NCBI RefSeq assembly: GCF_900163695.1
Contig: NZ_FUIC01000029.1
Span: 1 to 56,300, forward strand
DNA from: Gulosibacter sp. 10
GTDB lineage: Bacteria; Actinomycetota; Actinomycetes; Actinomycetales; Microbacteriaceae
Reading direction: 5' to 3'
DNA: 56,300 bases
Part shown: piece after piece, positions 15,672 through 23,692 of the stretch
How the letters are laid out: the number at the start of each line of letters is the position of its first letter
How positions within the stretch are numbered: position 1 is the stretch's first letter
Program-made: the position numbers and the translations under genes
The notes under the pieces: generated by a model
The model's input: only the letters and a program-made list of their open reading frames with translations
Database searches by the model: none
What the model was told of the DNA's origin: nothing

Positions 15672-16097
15672 CTATTCCGCCGGCGGCAACTCGTCGGGGT
15701 ACACGATGTCGATCTCGCTGATCGTCTTCGCGAAGTCCTTGCGATTATTGGTGAGGAATCGATCGGCGCCCGAGGATACCGCTGTCGCCAGATGGGCTGC
15801 ATCCGCAGCGCGAAGACCGTAGGACACCGAAAGCGCGAGCGACAACCGCGAGGCGGGACCGTCCAGCGGAACCAGATTGATGCGGCTCAGCAGACTCAGC
15901 AGCGCCCCGGTCTCGTCGGATTCGGGGTCGTCCCGCATCGGTTTCGACAAGACCTCCGGGAGCAGCAGCACCGATCCCACGCCGGCGGTCTCCTCACCGG
16001 CCTCCCGGAACAACGCGGCGACTCGGGAGCCGAGAGGATGCCCCGCAGCTGCGGCGTAGATCAGCACATCGGCGTCGAAGGCAGTCTTCCCCTTCAC
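15672..16097 (-). CDS. PIN-domain toxin (VapC-like) of a type II toxin-antitoxin pair
   Basis: 141 residues. PIN-domain landmarks are visible: FDADVLIYAAAAG near the N-terminus with the first catalytic Asp, LLLPEVLSKP supplying the conserved Glu, LRAADAAHLATAVSSGADRFLTNN supplying the C-terminal acidic residues, and DFAKTI after it. PIN toxins are RNases inhibited by the partner antitoxin. The GTG start overlaps the antitoxin stop (GTGA), the usual antitoxin-first arrangement. No other part of a mobile element accompanies the pair. Confidence 0.82.
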   Translation of the reverse strand: MKGKTAFDADVLIYAAAAGHPLGSRVAALFREAGEETAGVGSVLLLPEVLSKPMRDDPESDETGALLSLLSRINLVPLDGPASRLSLALSVSYGLRAADAAHLATAVSSGADRFLTNNRKDFAKTISEIDIVYPDELPPAE

Positions 16098-16381
16098 CGT
16101 GCGTCGCGATCCGCATGAGCCTGCTCCACGAGCTCCTCCGCTCGCTCTCGCTCGATGACGGGAGCCCGAAGAGGCTCGGCCCGCGCCTGCTCCAGCAGCG
16201 CATCGATGCGATCGGCCCGACCCCAGGCCTCCGAGGCGCGGCGAGCCGCAAGCAGATCCGGGTGCACCAGTACGGCGACCACCCGGCCATGACGCGTGAT
16301 CGCAACCTCTTCGCCCTTCTCGACTCGATCGAGCTGAGCAGGCAACGTCTGCCGTGCGGCGCTGGCGCTGATAGTGGGCAT
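16094..16381 (-). CDS. Phd/YefM-type antitoxin
   Basis: 95 residues. The N-terminus MPTISASAARQTLPAQLDRV and VEKGEEVAITRHGRVVAVLV matches the Phd/YefM DNA-binding fold. The C-terminal part is helical and charged (RAEELVEQAHADRDAR), the region that normally wraps the toxin. ATG 16381 is chosen: a TACAAT box ends 6 nt upstream and a 6-6-6 palindrome overlaps it, giving an autoregulated leaderless promoter. A GTG at 16396 lies inside the operator and is unlikely. Confidence 0.82.
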   Translation of the reverse strand: MPTISASAARQTLPAQLDRVEKGEEVAITRHGRVVAVLVHPDLLAARRASEAWGRADRIDALLEQARAEPLRAPVIERERAEELVEQAHADRDAR

Positions 16382-16387
16382 GGAGAT

Positions 16388-16406
16388 ATTGTACACCTCT
16401 GTACAA
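16388..16406 (-). promoter_or_regulatory. Toxin-antitoxin operator/promoter
   Basis: Perfect palindrome TTGTAC, 6 nt, GTACAA (16389-16406) overlaps the minus-strand -10 TACAAT (16393-16388). This is a typical binding site for the antitoxin or toxin-antitoxin complex. Confidence 0.55.
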
Positions 16407-16434
16407 TCTCACTCCAGAGTTTCCGTCGCCGAGT

Positions 16435-16713
16435 TCAGTCCGTCCGCAACACATCCGCGACGACGTGGATCGCGGTGGCGATGGGCGCGCTCAGCTCGAT
16501 GTCCGAGCCGCGATGCCGGATGGTCATGAGGCCGGTGGTCGTCATGGGCGCCACGACCTTCAGCGCGGAGCCGACCACGATGCCCCGGTCCGCGAGGAAC
16601 CGGAGGATGTCGGGATTCGCGTCCGAGACCCGCACCACCTCGACCTCCTGGCCGGCTCCACAGGCGGTCAGCAGCCGGGCCGGGATCGCGTCGGACCCGC
16701 CGCGGCCGCGCGC
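16435..16713 (-). pseudogene. DtxR/FeoA-like C-terminal domain fragment
   Basis: Encodes only the C-terminal SH3/FeoA-like part of a DtxR-type metalloregulator: GAGQEVEVVRVSDANPDILR, then FLADRGIVVGSALKVVAP and a short beta-rich end. The helix-turn-helix and metal-binding dimer domains are absent. The fragment starts right after the CPBP stop codon and in the same frame. A GTG at 16638 preceded by AGGAGG (5-nt gap) could start a 67-residue standalone protein, so a small functional FeoA-like protein cannot be excluded. Confidence 0.5.
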
Positions 16714-17694
16714 TCACTCGGCCGGCGCCGATTCCGCTGCCGACCTCGGCTCCGGGGCGGGCTCCCGCGCGGGCTTCGGCGCCGGGACGAAGGGCGTGAA
16801 CTTCTTGGCCGCGACGATCACGACGAGGAGGATGGCGGGCACGATCCAGCCGCTCCATCCGGTGATGTTCGCGTGCAGCGGGTCGAACACGCCGTCGCGC
16901 TCGTAGAACACGACGAACAGCGTCGCCGCCGCGTTGAGGCTGCTGTGCGCCAGCGCGGCGGGCCAGACCGACCCGCCCCGCAGCCGGAGCCATCCGAAGA
17001 TGCCGCCGAGGACGATGCAGGAGCCGACCATCGCGAGGACCGCGAGCCATCCCGGCGTGCCCGGATAGTTGTATCCGAGCAGGATGATCGGCGCGTGCCA
17101 CAGCCCCCAGATCGCCCCGGAGAGGAGGATCGCAGGCCACGGCCCGAAGCGCAGCAGCTTCGGCAGCAGCCATCCGCGCCAGCCGATCTCCTCGCCCAGC
17201 GCGGGGAGGATGTTGACGAAGAGGGCGGCGATGAGCACGTTGAGGAACTGGCTCGCGACGAGCACGCCCAGGGGCACGGGCAGGTCGGCCTGCCCGCTCA
17301 GCTCGAGCAGCTGCTGGAATCCGGAGAAGTGGATGAAGTCGGCGGGGAAGAGCCCGAGCCACGAGCCGACCACGAGCGCCGCCAGGGTGAGCAGCACCGG
17401 GAGCACCAGGCCGAGCGCGAGATAGCCGATGAGCCTCCCCGCGGGACGGAGCGGCACGAGCCCCAGCGCCCGCGCCTTGTGCTTGGGCTTCTCGATGAAG
17501 AACACCGTGATGAGCGCGGCCGCCGTCGGCGCGAACATCATCGCCGTCATCAGGGTGCGCGCGTTGGCGGATTGCAGCCCGTCGCCGAACCAGAGCGGCA
17601 GCGCGATGAGCCACGCGAGCGCGAACGCCACCACCACGAACACCGCTATCGGCAGTCCCCCGCTCTTCGCGGCTGCATCAGTCTCGTTCTTCAT
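16714..17694 (-). CDS. CPBP-family intramembrane metalloprotease (Abi/CAAX-like)
   Basis: 326 residues with about eight hydrophobic segments. The catalytic motifs of the CPBP/M79 family are present: GEEIGWRGWLLP (EExxxR), WGLWHAPIIL (FxxxH equivalent) and LAHSSLNAAATL (HxxxN). Such proteins are membrane proteases or bacteriocin-immunity factors. The C-terminal tail (KPAREPAPEPRSAAESAPAE) is Pro/Glu/Ala-rich and unstructured. The ATG at 17694 follows GAGGGAGCGGACG. A 22-bp palindrome matching the gntR operator lies 79 nt upstream, which suggests control by the YtrA-type regulator. Confidence 0.87.
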   Translation of the reverse strand: MKNETDAAAKSGGLPIAVFVVVAFALAWLIALPLWFGDGLQSANARTLMTAMMFAPTAAALITVFFIEKPKHKARALGLVPLRPAGRLIGYLALGLVLPVLLTLAALVVGSWLGLFPADFIHFSGFQQLLELSGQADLPVPLGVLVASQFLNVLIAALFVNILPALGEEIGWRGWLLPKLLRFGPWPAILLSGAIWGLWHAPIILLGYNYPGTPGWLAVLAMVGSCIVLGGIFGWLRLRGGSVWPAALAHSSLNAAATLFVVFYERDGVFDPLHANITGWSGWIVPAILLVVIVAAKKFTPFVPAPKPAREPAPEPRSAAESAPAE

Positions 17695-17772
17695 CGTCCG
17701 CTCCCTCGTCTCGATTTCCTCGGCGCCCGCCGGGCTGCGTGCTCTCGGCCCGCGCCCCGAAGATGATCCTGT

Positions 17773-17794
17773 TGTTCTAGTGTCATATAGAACA
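17773..17794 (-). promoter_or_regulatory. Second GntR (YtrA) operator, before the CPBP gene
   Basis: Perfect arms TGTTCTA and TAGAACA separated by 8 nt. On the minus strand TATGAC (17787-17782) sits in the centre as a -10 box. Left arm and spacing equal those of the operator at 15577-15598. The remaining intergenic sequence (17795-18000) shows no gene. Confidence 0.6.
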
Positions 17795-18000
17795 TTTAGC
17801 GACGCAATTCGTACGACCTTGGAGGAGTCGCCGGCGACGCGGAGCCGCAGATGTGCGCGATCCATCCGCTTCCGCCCCTGCGCGACTCGGACCCTGCCGA
17901 CATCCGCACAGGCGCAGGCGCGAACAGAGGCATGAGCGCCCGGGCGCATCGCGCCGCCGAGAGGTGGATGGGACTTCCTCTCCGCGGCCGCGCCCCGGGC

Positions 18001-18006
18001 TAGGCT
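18001..18006 (+). promoter_or_regulatory. Candidate -10 box (TAGGCT) of a leaderless HAD gene
   Basis: TAGGCT is followed after 6 nt by the ATG of the HAD phosphatase. No Shine-Dalgarno sequence is present. No clear -35 box is visible. Confidence 0.4.
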
Positions 18007-18012
18007 GGCCGC

Positions 18013-18942
18013 ATGGAACTCCCCCAGATCGAATGCTGGCTCACCGACATGGACGGCGTGCTCGTGAGCGAGCAGCAGGCGCTCCCCGGGGCGAAGGAGC
18101 TCATCCAGCAGTGGACCGAGGCCGACGTCCCCTTCCTCGTACTGACCAACAACTCGATCTACACCGCGCGCGATCTCTCCGCGCGGCTGCGCAGCAAGGG
18201 CCTCAACGTGCCCGAGGACCGCATCTGGACCTCAGCGCTCGCCACCGCCGACTTCCTCGCGGGCCAGGTGCCGGGCGGATCCACCTTCGTCGTCGGCGAG
18301 GTGGGGCTGACCACGGCGCTGCACGAGGCCGGCTTCATCATGACCGAGGAGGACCCGGACTTCGTCGTCGTGGGCGAGACCCACAACTACTCCTTCGAGG
18401 CGATCACCAAGGCGATCCGGCTCATCAGCGGCGGCGCACGATTCATCGCCACGAACCCCGACGCCACCGGACCCTCGCCCGAGGGCATCCTGCCCGCCAC
18501 CGGCGCGATCACCTCGCTCATCACGAAGGCGACGGGCGCGGAGCCCTATGTGATCGGCAAGCCGAACCCCATGATGTTCCGCTCCGCGCTGAACAAGATC
18601 GGCGCGCACTCCTCGAACACGGCGATGATCGGCGACCGCATGGACACCGACATCCTCGCCGGCATGGAGGCGGGTCTGCACACGATCCTCGTGATGTCGG
18701 GGATCACGAGCCCCACCGACATCTCGAAGCACCCCTACCGGCCCGACCGGGTGCTCAAGGGCGTGTACGAGCTCGTCGAGCGGCGTGCGGATGACGCGGT
18801 CGAGGTGGGGCGCGATGAGGGGTCGCGCGCAGGGGGTTCTTCGGGTAGGGATTCGCACTCGGAGGATTCGTCCGCGGGTGATTCGTCTACCGGCGATTTG
18901 TCTGCAGGTGATTCGCCTACCGCAGGGCATTCGCCCGCGTAG
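18013..18942 (+). CDS. HAD-superfamily IIA (NagD-like) phosphatase with repetitive C-terminal tail
   Basis: 309 residues. HAD motifs: WLTDMDGVLV (motif I, about residue 12), VLTNNS (motif II), GKPNPMMFRSAL with the motif III Lys and IGDRMDTDILAGMEAG (motif IV). The C2-type cap lies between motifs II and III, as in NagD-like sugar-phosphate or nucleotide phosphatases. The catalytic domain ends near residue 260. The last about 45 residues are Ser/Asp/Gly repeats (GDSS, GDLSAGDSPT) coded by 15-bp tandem DNA repeats, unusual for this family and probably disordered. The start is supported by TAGGCT 6 nt upstream. Confidence 0.88.
   Translation: MELPQIECWLTDMDGVLVSEQQALPGAKELIQQWTEADVPFLVLTNNSIYTARDLSARLRSKGLNVPEDRIWTSALATADFLAGQVPGGSTFVVGEVGLTTALHEAGFIMTEEDPDFVVVGETHNYSFEAITKAIRLISGGARFIATNPDATGPSPEGILPATGAITSLITKATGAEPYVIGKPNPMMFRSALNKIGAHSSNTAMIGDRMDTDILAGMEAGLHTILVMSGITSPTDISKHPYRPDRVLKGVYELVERRADDAVEVGRDEGSRAGGSSGRDSHSEDSSAGDSSTGDLSAGDSPTAGHSPA
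18871..18933 (+). repeat. 15-bp tandem repeat coding the HAD tail
   Basis: Units at 18871-18885, 18886-18900 and 18901-18915 and a longer variant at 18916-18933 follow the pattern TCYRCNGGYGATTYG. The array encodes the S-A/T-G-D-S repeats at the end of the HAD protein and stops just before its TAG. Confidence 0.6.
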
Positions 18943-19988
18943 GGCCGATTCGAGGAGGTCTCGTCTGGCAGGGCGCGTCTGGACGGATCTCGTCCGGGAG
19001 GGGCCTCGTCCGGACGGCCCGGCCGGACCGACCTCGCCTGAACGGAGCGCGGTCGAACCGAGCACGTCCGAACCGAGTACATCCGAAGCGAGCACGTCGG
19101 AGCCCGGCGACACTGAACCCCGCACCTCCGAACCCGGCGAAGATCCCGGCTCAACCGACAACGCGCGTTCGAACGAAGCCGACCGAATGGGCTTCAGCCG
19201 AACGGGTACCGTTCGAACGAACATCGACGGGCCGGGCGACGGACGGGCCGACCGCTCCCGCCGAAGAAAAGACGGTGCGCACCCCGAGCCTAGCGGCGTG
19301 CAGGCCGGCCTGGCAGCTGCGCGCAGGGTGAGGGGACGGCGGGCACGCGCGCCGGGGATGAAGCCGTTTGCTCGCCCCTTCCGGCGATGCTCACGGCGGC
19401 GCCGGTGCCATGATGCTTGACGTGGCTCCGGTGCCGCGATGCTCGACGCAGATCCAGGGCTGCGGGTCGTCGAAAGGCTGGCTCTACGGGTTCATTCGAG
19501 GCATCCGCCTCGCTCCTGCCCACCCTGCCCACCTGACGTGCACAACGCCGCGTCCCCGCCCTTCGGCGACCGAAAGCACGCCAGTCGAACAGTATCGAGC
19601 GGTGATACCGGCAGGCTCACGTGTTTGCAGGAGGGCCGGCGCCGCCACGGGCCGAATCGATGCGTCATGCATGACCCTGCGCCGTACCGGCGCGGCGATG
19701 TCGGTGGCTCGTGGTCTACTGCAGTCATGAACCCGAACACACTGCTGTCTTCCCCGAAACATGCCGGAACACCCGCCGGCAAATGCCCAGGGGACGACTA
19801 CGCGGCCGCGGCTGAACGGCGACTGCTGCGCGGTGATGACTGCACGGTGATGACTGCACGGGCAGGAAAACACGGGATGAAAACCACTGCGGAGTTATCC
19901 ACAACCCGAAGAAAACAGCGACCCGCGTAGTAGAATGAATGCGCGAACACCGCAGGTGAACACACCGCACGAGAAGGAGGTGGGGACG
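18943..19988. other. Long non-coding stretch with decayed minisatellite and a DnaA-box-like site
   Basis: About 1 kb without a convincing gene. 19052-19140 holds degenerate 15-bp units of the type GTCCGAACCGAGCAC, an extension in kind of the repeat in the HAD tail. 19831-19858 is an exact 14-bp tandem duplication (CGGTGATGACTGCA twice). TTATCCACA, a perfect DnaA-box consensus, lies at 19895-19903, and TAGAAT at 19931-19936 may be a -10 box for the DUF222/HNH gene. A 67-codon ORF at 19728-19930 has no supporting signals. Confidence 0.5.
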
Positions 19989-21704
19989 ATGACCACGACT
20001 GACACCGGGGCCGCCGACGCGGCTCGGCGCACGGATGTTCCTACCTCGAGCGGTGGCACTCCTTCTGCTCCTGACGTCCGCAGCAGCACAGGCAACGCCG
20101 GGGATGACCGCCCCCGTCCCAGTACTTTGTCCCGTCCCGTGGGGACCCCGGAACACCTCAAGGGCGGGACCCGTACCCCGGCAGCCATGCACAACCGGCG
20201 GCTACTCCTGGACGCTCTCGGTCACGCGGCGAAACTTCGGGCTTCCGCGGAAGCCCTCGAGACCCAGCTCCTCGCGGCCTCGTACGAGCACTGCCGGCAG
20301 CTCACCGCCGGCCACGGCCCCGACGCGTTCGAGCAAGAGCTGAAGTCGCTCGCGGCGGAGATCGGTGCCACCACCCGCACCAGTGACCGGACCGTGGCGG
20401 CGAAGCTCAATGCGGCACCGGCGTTGGAGGCCCGGTACCCGCGTACCGCGGACGCGTGGGGTCAAGGGTCGATCAGCACCGGGCATGTGCGAGTGATCGA
20501 GTCCTGCGGCGACGGCCTCACCCGTCCCGAGTCGATCCGGGTGTATGAAGAACTCGTGGTCGCGAAAGCCCTGGAAACCACGCCGGGCCGGTTACGGGTC
20601 TATGCGAAGCGCGTGGCGGCGGACCTGGAACCCGAGGAAACCGAGCACCGCCTCCGCCAGGCGCAGGACGAGCGCCGGGTGTGGGTCCAGGACGAGCCGG
20701 ATGGCATGTGCCAGCTTTCCGCACTCCTGCCCGCGGTGGTGGGTGCGGGGATCTTCGACCGGCTCACTCAGACAGCGAAACAGCTCCACGACGCAGACCA
20801 GCACCCGGACGAGGAACGCACCTTCGACCAGACCCGCGCCGACGTGCTCGCCGACCTGCTCCTCACCGGCCAGGTCCCCCCGGACTCCCCGAACCACGTC
20901 GCGAAACCGATCCAGGCCACCGTCGCGATCACTGTGCCCGCGATCTCCCTGATCACTGCAGACCGCGCCACAACGACCCCGACCGCATCGACAGCATCGA
21001 CCATCGATGTGACGACCGAATCAATACCGACATCGACCGTACCCGCCGAGCAGACGGCTGTCGGGGGATCGGTCTCGTTGGCCGCGTTCACGGGCCCTGC
21101 GGAACTCGCCGGCCGCACCCCGATCCCGATCCACACCGCGCTCGAGTTCTGCGGGGACACGGCCACCTGGTACCGGGTGCTTACCGACCCGATCGAGGGC
21201 ACCCCGTTGAGTGCGGAGACCTACCGGCCACCCGCCGCACTCCGCCGACTACTCCAGATCCGAGACGTGACCTGCGTCGCACCCGGCTGCCGCCGGCTCG
21301 CGAAAGACTGCGACATCGACCACACCACCCCCTGGGCCCAAGGCGGCGACACGAAATACGACAACCTCGCGGTGCTGTGCCGCGGGCATCACACCATGCG
21401 CGAAGCCGGCTGGGTACTCGAACAGGACGGCCCCGGACGAACGGTCTGGATCTCCCCGACCGGACAACGATTCGTCGTCTACGAAGACCACGTCGCGCCA
21501 GGACTGAGGACCGCCGGACGACGGCACCACACCGACAAGCAGCATGCCGACCGACACCACGCCGAACCACCGCAGTGCCCGGAGCAGCAACACGCGGAAC
21601 AGAACTCCCGCGATCAACGCCATACAGTGCGCAGCCATATGCGTCGAAACACCAAGGGGCAGCCTGCCCCGGCACCGCCGGGAGACGAGCCGCCGCCCTT
21701 CTAG
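19989..21704 (+). CDS. DUF222 / HNH endonuclease-domain protein
   Basis: 571 residues. The DUF222 region spans about residues 70-290 (RRLLLDALGHAAKLRASAEA to DQTRADVLADLLL). The HNH core lies near residues 430-470: CVAPGCRR, DCDIDHTTPWAQGGDT, DNLAVLCRGHHTMRE. These proteins are abundant in Actinobacteria, often in many copies, and are predicted metal-dependent nucleases of unknown role. The tail is rich in His/Arg/Gln (RRHHTDKQHADRHHAEPP) and disordered. The ATG at 19989 was chosen over 19935 because AAGGAGG lies 8 nt upstream. A DnaA-box-like site is 85 nt upstream. Confidence 0.9.
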   Translation: MTTTDTGAADAARRTDVPTSSGGTPSAPDVRSSTGNAGDDRPRPSTLSRPVGTPEHLKGGTRTPAAMHNRRLLLDALGHAAKLRASAEALETQLLAASYEHCRQLTAGHGPDAFEQELKSLAAEIGATTRTSDRTVAAKLNAAPALEARYPRTADAWGQGSISTGHVRVIESCGDGLTRPESIRVYEELVVAKALETTPGRLRVYAKRVAADLEPEETEHRLRQAQDERRVWVQDEPDGMCQLSALLPAVVGAGIFDRLTQTAKQLHDADQHPDEERTFDQTRADVLADLLLTGQVPPDSPNHVAKPIQATVAITVPAISLITADRATTTPTASTASTIDVTTESIPTSTVPAEQTAVGGSVSLAAFTGPAELAGRTPIPIHTALEFCGDTATWYRVLTDPIEGTPLSAETYRPPAALRRLLQIRDVTCVAPGCRRLAKDCDIDHTTPWAQGGDTKYDNLAVLCRGHHTMREAGWVLEQDGPGRTVWISPTGQRFVVYEDHVAPGLRTAGRRHHTDKQHADRHHAEPPQCPEQQHAEQNSRDQRHTVRSHMRRNTKGQPAPAPPGDEPPPF

Positions 21705-21961
21705 GAACCCACGACGAAACCCTGCTCCGACGGCGACAACAAGCGGAAGGTTCCCGCGCCAACGGCATTCCTCGTGCCCCGACTAACATGGTCCCAAAGG
21801 ATGACGTCCGCCGCGCCAGTCCATAACTTCAGTGTGCTCGTGCTCATCGCACTCATAGGGGCCACGGCTAGCCCGTGCAACCGTCATAGCCGACCGCCAT
21901 AATCGATTTCCACAGCCGCGCGGCGGTTCGACGCCGCCAAGATCAGCCACCTCGCTCCCGG

Positions 21962-22420
21962 CTACCCGTGCTCCCCCTCGAGCGCACGCTTCAGCCAGCG
22001 ATTGCGCTGCAGGATCAACCGCTCCATATAGCTTGTCAGCACCATCCGCTCGACGAGGCGCCCGAGCACACCCAGCGGCGCCGCGAACTCGATCCGGTCG
22101 ATCATCACCGTGGCGTCCCCATCCGGGACGAAGCGATGCTCATGCCACCACCGCGCGAACGGCCCGCGCACCTGCTCGTCGACGAACCGCGTCGGACGCT
22201 CGTACTCGCTGATCACCGAAGTCAACCGGAACGGCAGCCCGAAGTGCCTCGCCCGCCAGGTGACCGTCTCGCCGGGACCGATCTCCCCGCTCGTCACCCC
22301 TGCGACCGCGCGCTCCCCCGACGCCTCCATCGAACCCGTATGCGCGTCGATCGACAGGCTCAACGCGAAGCACCGATCGATCGGGGCCATCACCCTCGTC
22401 TCCAGCAGCAGCGTCGGCAC
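21962..22420 (-). CDS. SRPBCC-family protein (START/polyketide-cyclase-like)
   Basis: 152 residues with the SRPBCC ligand-binding pattern: an N-terminal strand TLLLETRVMAPIDRCFALSL, the GPGETVTWRARHFGLPFRLT beta region, FVDEQVRGPFARWWHEHRF and the C-terminal long helix LVERMVLTSYMERLILQRN. The HEHRF segment is typical of proteins annotated as cell-division-inhibitor-like SRPBCC. The ligand is unknown. The GTG at 22420 is preceded by GGGAGGGG; the in-frame sequence further upstream is repeat-derived and unlikely to be translated with it. It converges with the DUF222/HNH gene across a 257-bp region in which I see no gene. Confidence 0.78.
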   Translation of the reverse strand: MPTLLLETRVMAPIDRCFALSLSIDAHTGSMEASGERAVAGVTSGEIGPGETVTWRARHFGLPFRLTSVISEYERPTRFVDEQVRGPFARWWHEHRFVPDGDATVMIDRIEFAAPLGVLGRLVERMVLTSYMERLILQRNRWLKRALEGEHG

Positions 22421-22487
22421 GCACGCCCCTCCCCTCGCGCTCGAGGCGACGCCCTCCCGGCGCCCACTCCTCCCCGCATCGTACGAC

Positions 22488-22625
22488 CTACCCGAGGCCC
22501 CGGCACCGCCCGCCTCGGAGTACGGAGCCTCCCAGGAATGCGAAGTCGAGCAGGAATACGAAACTACCCAGGAATACAGAACCACCCAGGAATACGAAGC
22601 CGAGCATTCGCGTTGCCCGTGCCAT
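22488..22625 (-). CDS. Possible 45-residue hydrophobic hexapeptide-repeat protein
   Basis: Starts at an ATG that overlaps the divergent LLM gene ATG by two bases, with GAGGAGGG 8 nt upstream. The product begins MARATRMLGFVFLGG and repeats the hexad pattern GxFVFL four to five times, giving one strongly hydrophobic helix, then a basic end (LRGGRCRGLG). It is coded by 18-bp tandem DNA repeats (22515-22604). It could form a small membrane peptide co-transcribed with the SRPBCC gene 67 nt downstream, or be a chance reading of a minisatellite. Confidence 0.35.
   Translation of the reverse strand: MARATRMLGFVFLGGSVFLGSFVFLLDFAFLGGSVLRGGRCRGLG
22515..22604. repeat. Five-unit 18-bp minisatellite
   Basis: Units 22533-22550, 22551-22568, 22569-22586 and 22587-22604 share the plus-strand core CAGGAATACGAA, with a fifth degenerate unit at 22515-22532. 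Being a multiple of three, it stays open in several frames on both strands. Confidence 0.7.
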
Positions 22626-23607
22626 GAAGGTCTCCCTCCTCGATCGTTCGCGAACCCGCGTCGACGCGCCCGAGGGCGAGGCCCTGCACAACACCGTCCG
22701 TCGAGCCCGATCGGCGGAGGCGCTCGGCTACCACCGCTTCTGGGTGGCCGAGCATCACGCCGTCCCCGGCATCGCCTCAGGCTCCCCCGCCGTGCTGCTC
22801 GCCGCCATCGGCGGCGCCACCCGGCGCATCCGCCTCGGCTCCGGCGGCGTGATGCTCCCCCAGCACCGGCCGCTCGTCGTCGCCGAGCAGTTCCGCATGC
22901 TCGAAGCGCTCCACCCCGGACGAATCGACCTCGGCATCGGCCGCTCCCTGGGCTTCACCGCCCCGGTGCGACGGGCCCTCGGCCGGGAACGTGCCCCGCT
23001 CGAGGAGTTCCAGGCCGAGCTCCGCGAGCTGCAGGCCTTCCTCGACGACACGGGCGAGATCACCGCGCGCCCCAGAACCGGCCCCGTGCCGGTCTTCGCG
23101 CTCGCGACCGGCTCCGGCGCCGACGTCGCCGCCCGACTCGGACTGCCGCTCGTCCTGGGCGGTCCGTCCCTGCTCGACCCCGACCTCCCACGACTCCTCG
23201 ACCGATACCGCGAGCGCTTCGTCGCCGCGTCGTCCCCGACCGGCGCTCGATCGCCCTACGTGGTCCTCTCGCTCAGCGTCTTCATCGCCGACAGCGAGGA
23301 CCGCGCCCGCGAACTCGCGCTGCCCGAGGCCTGGGCCATGGCCCGCTCCCGCCAGACCGGCGAGTTCCCGCCGCTCGAATCGCCCGAGCGGATCCGCGCC
23401 CAGCCGTGGTCGCCCCGGGTCCGCGAACGGATGGACCAGCAGCTCGAGCAGGTGCTCGCAGGCGAGGAGGACGCCGTAGCCGACCAGCTGCGGCGACTCG
23501 TCTCGAGGACGGCGGCGGACGAGCTTCTCGCCGCCACCTCCACCTACGACACGGCGGCGCTCCGCGAACTCGACGCCGCGCTCAAGCGGGTCGCCGACGA
23601 CCTGTGA
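22624..23607 (+). CDS. LLM-class (luciferase-like) flavin-dependent oxidoreductase, MsnO8-type
   Basis: 327 residues. Luciferase-like monooxygenase landmarks: ARSAEALGYHRFWVAEHHAV, the SPAVLLAAIGGATRRIRLGSGGVMLPQHRP stretch, AEQFRMLEALHPGRIDLGIGR, and a C-terminal helix bundle. The family uses reduced flavin (FMNH2 or F420) with oxygen on small organic substrates. The MsnO8-type assignment rests on the short length and the AEHHAV and GIGRSLG spacing. It starts at an ATG overlapping the divergent small hydrophobic ORF, and no good ribosome binding site is visible, so a leaderless or weak start is possible. Confidence 0.87.
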   Translation: MKVSLLDRSRTRVDAPEGEALHNTVRRARSAEALGYHRFWVAEHHAVPGIASGSPAVLLAAIGGATRRIRLGSGGVMLPQHRPLVVAEQFRMLEALHPGRIDLGIGRSLGFTAPVRRALGRERAPLEEFQAELRELQAFLDDTGEITARPRTGPVPVFALATGSGADVAARLGLPLVLGGPSLLDPDLPRLLDRYRERFVAASSPTGARSPYVVLSLSVFIADSEDRARELALPEAWAMARSRQTGEFPPLESPERIRAQPWSPRVRERMDQQLEQVLAGEEDAVADQLRRLVSRTAADELLAATSTYDTAALRELDAALKRVADDL

Positions 23608-23692
23608 TCCGGTCGCACGACGGGGCGGAATCGAAGTACCCGGTCCAGCCCGAGCCCGTAGCCGCACCTCCGGCCGCGCCCGCGCCCCGCCG

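Noticed and set aside
19052-19420. Frame encoding EPSTSEPSTSE-type repeats as a secreted protein
   Set aside because: No start signals or signal peptide; it is a reading of the degenerate 15-bp minisatellite.
19895-19903. Replication origin
   Set aside because: Only one DnaA box and no dnaA, dnaN or AT-rich unwinding region.
19728-19930. 67-codon ORF upstream of the DUF222/HNH gene
   Set aside because: No ribosome binding site, no convincing -10 spacing, contains a 14-bp tandem duplication, and the product has no recognisable features.
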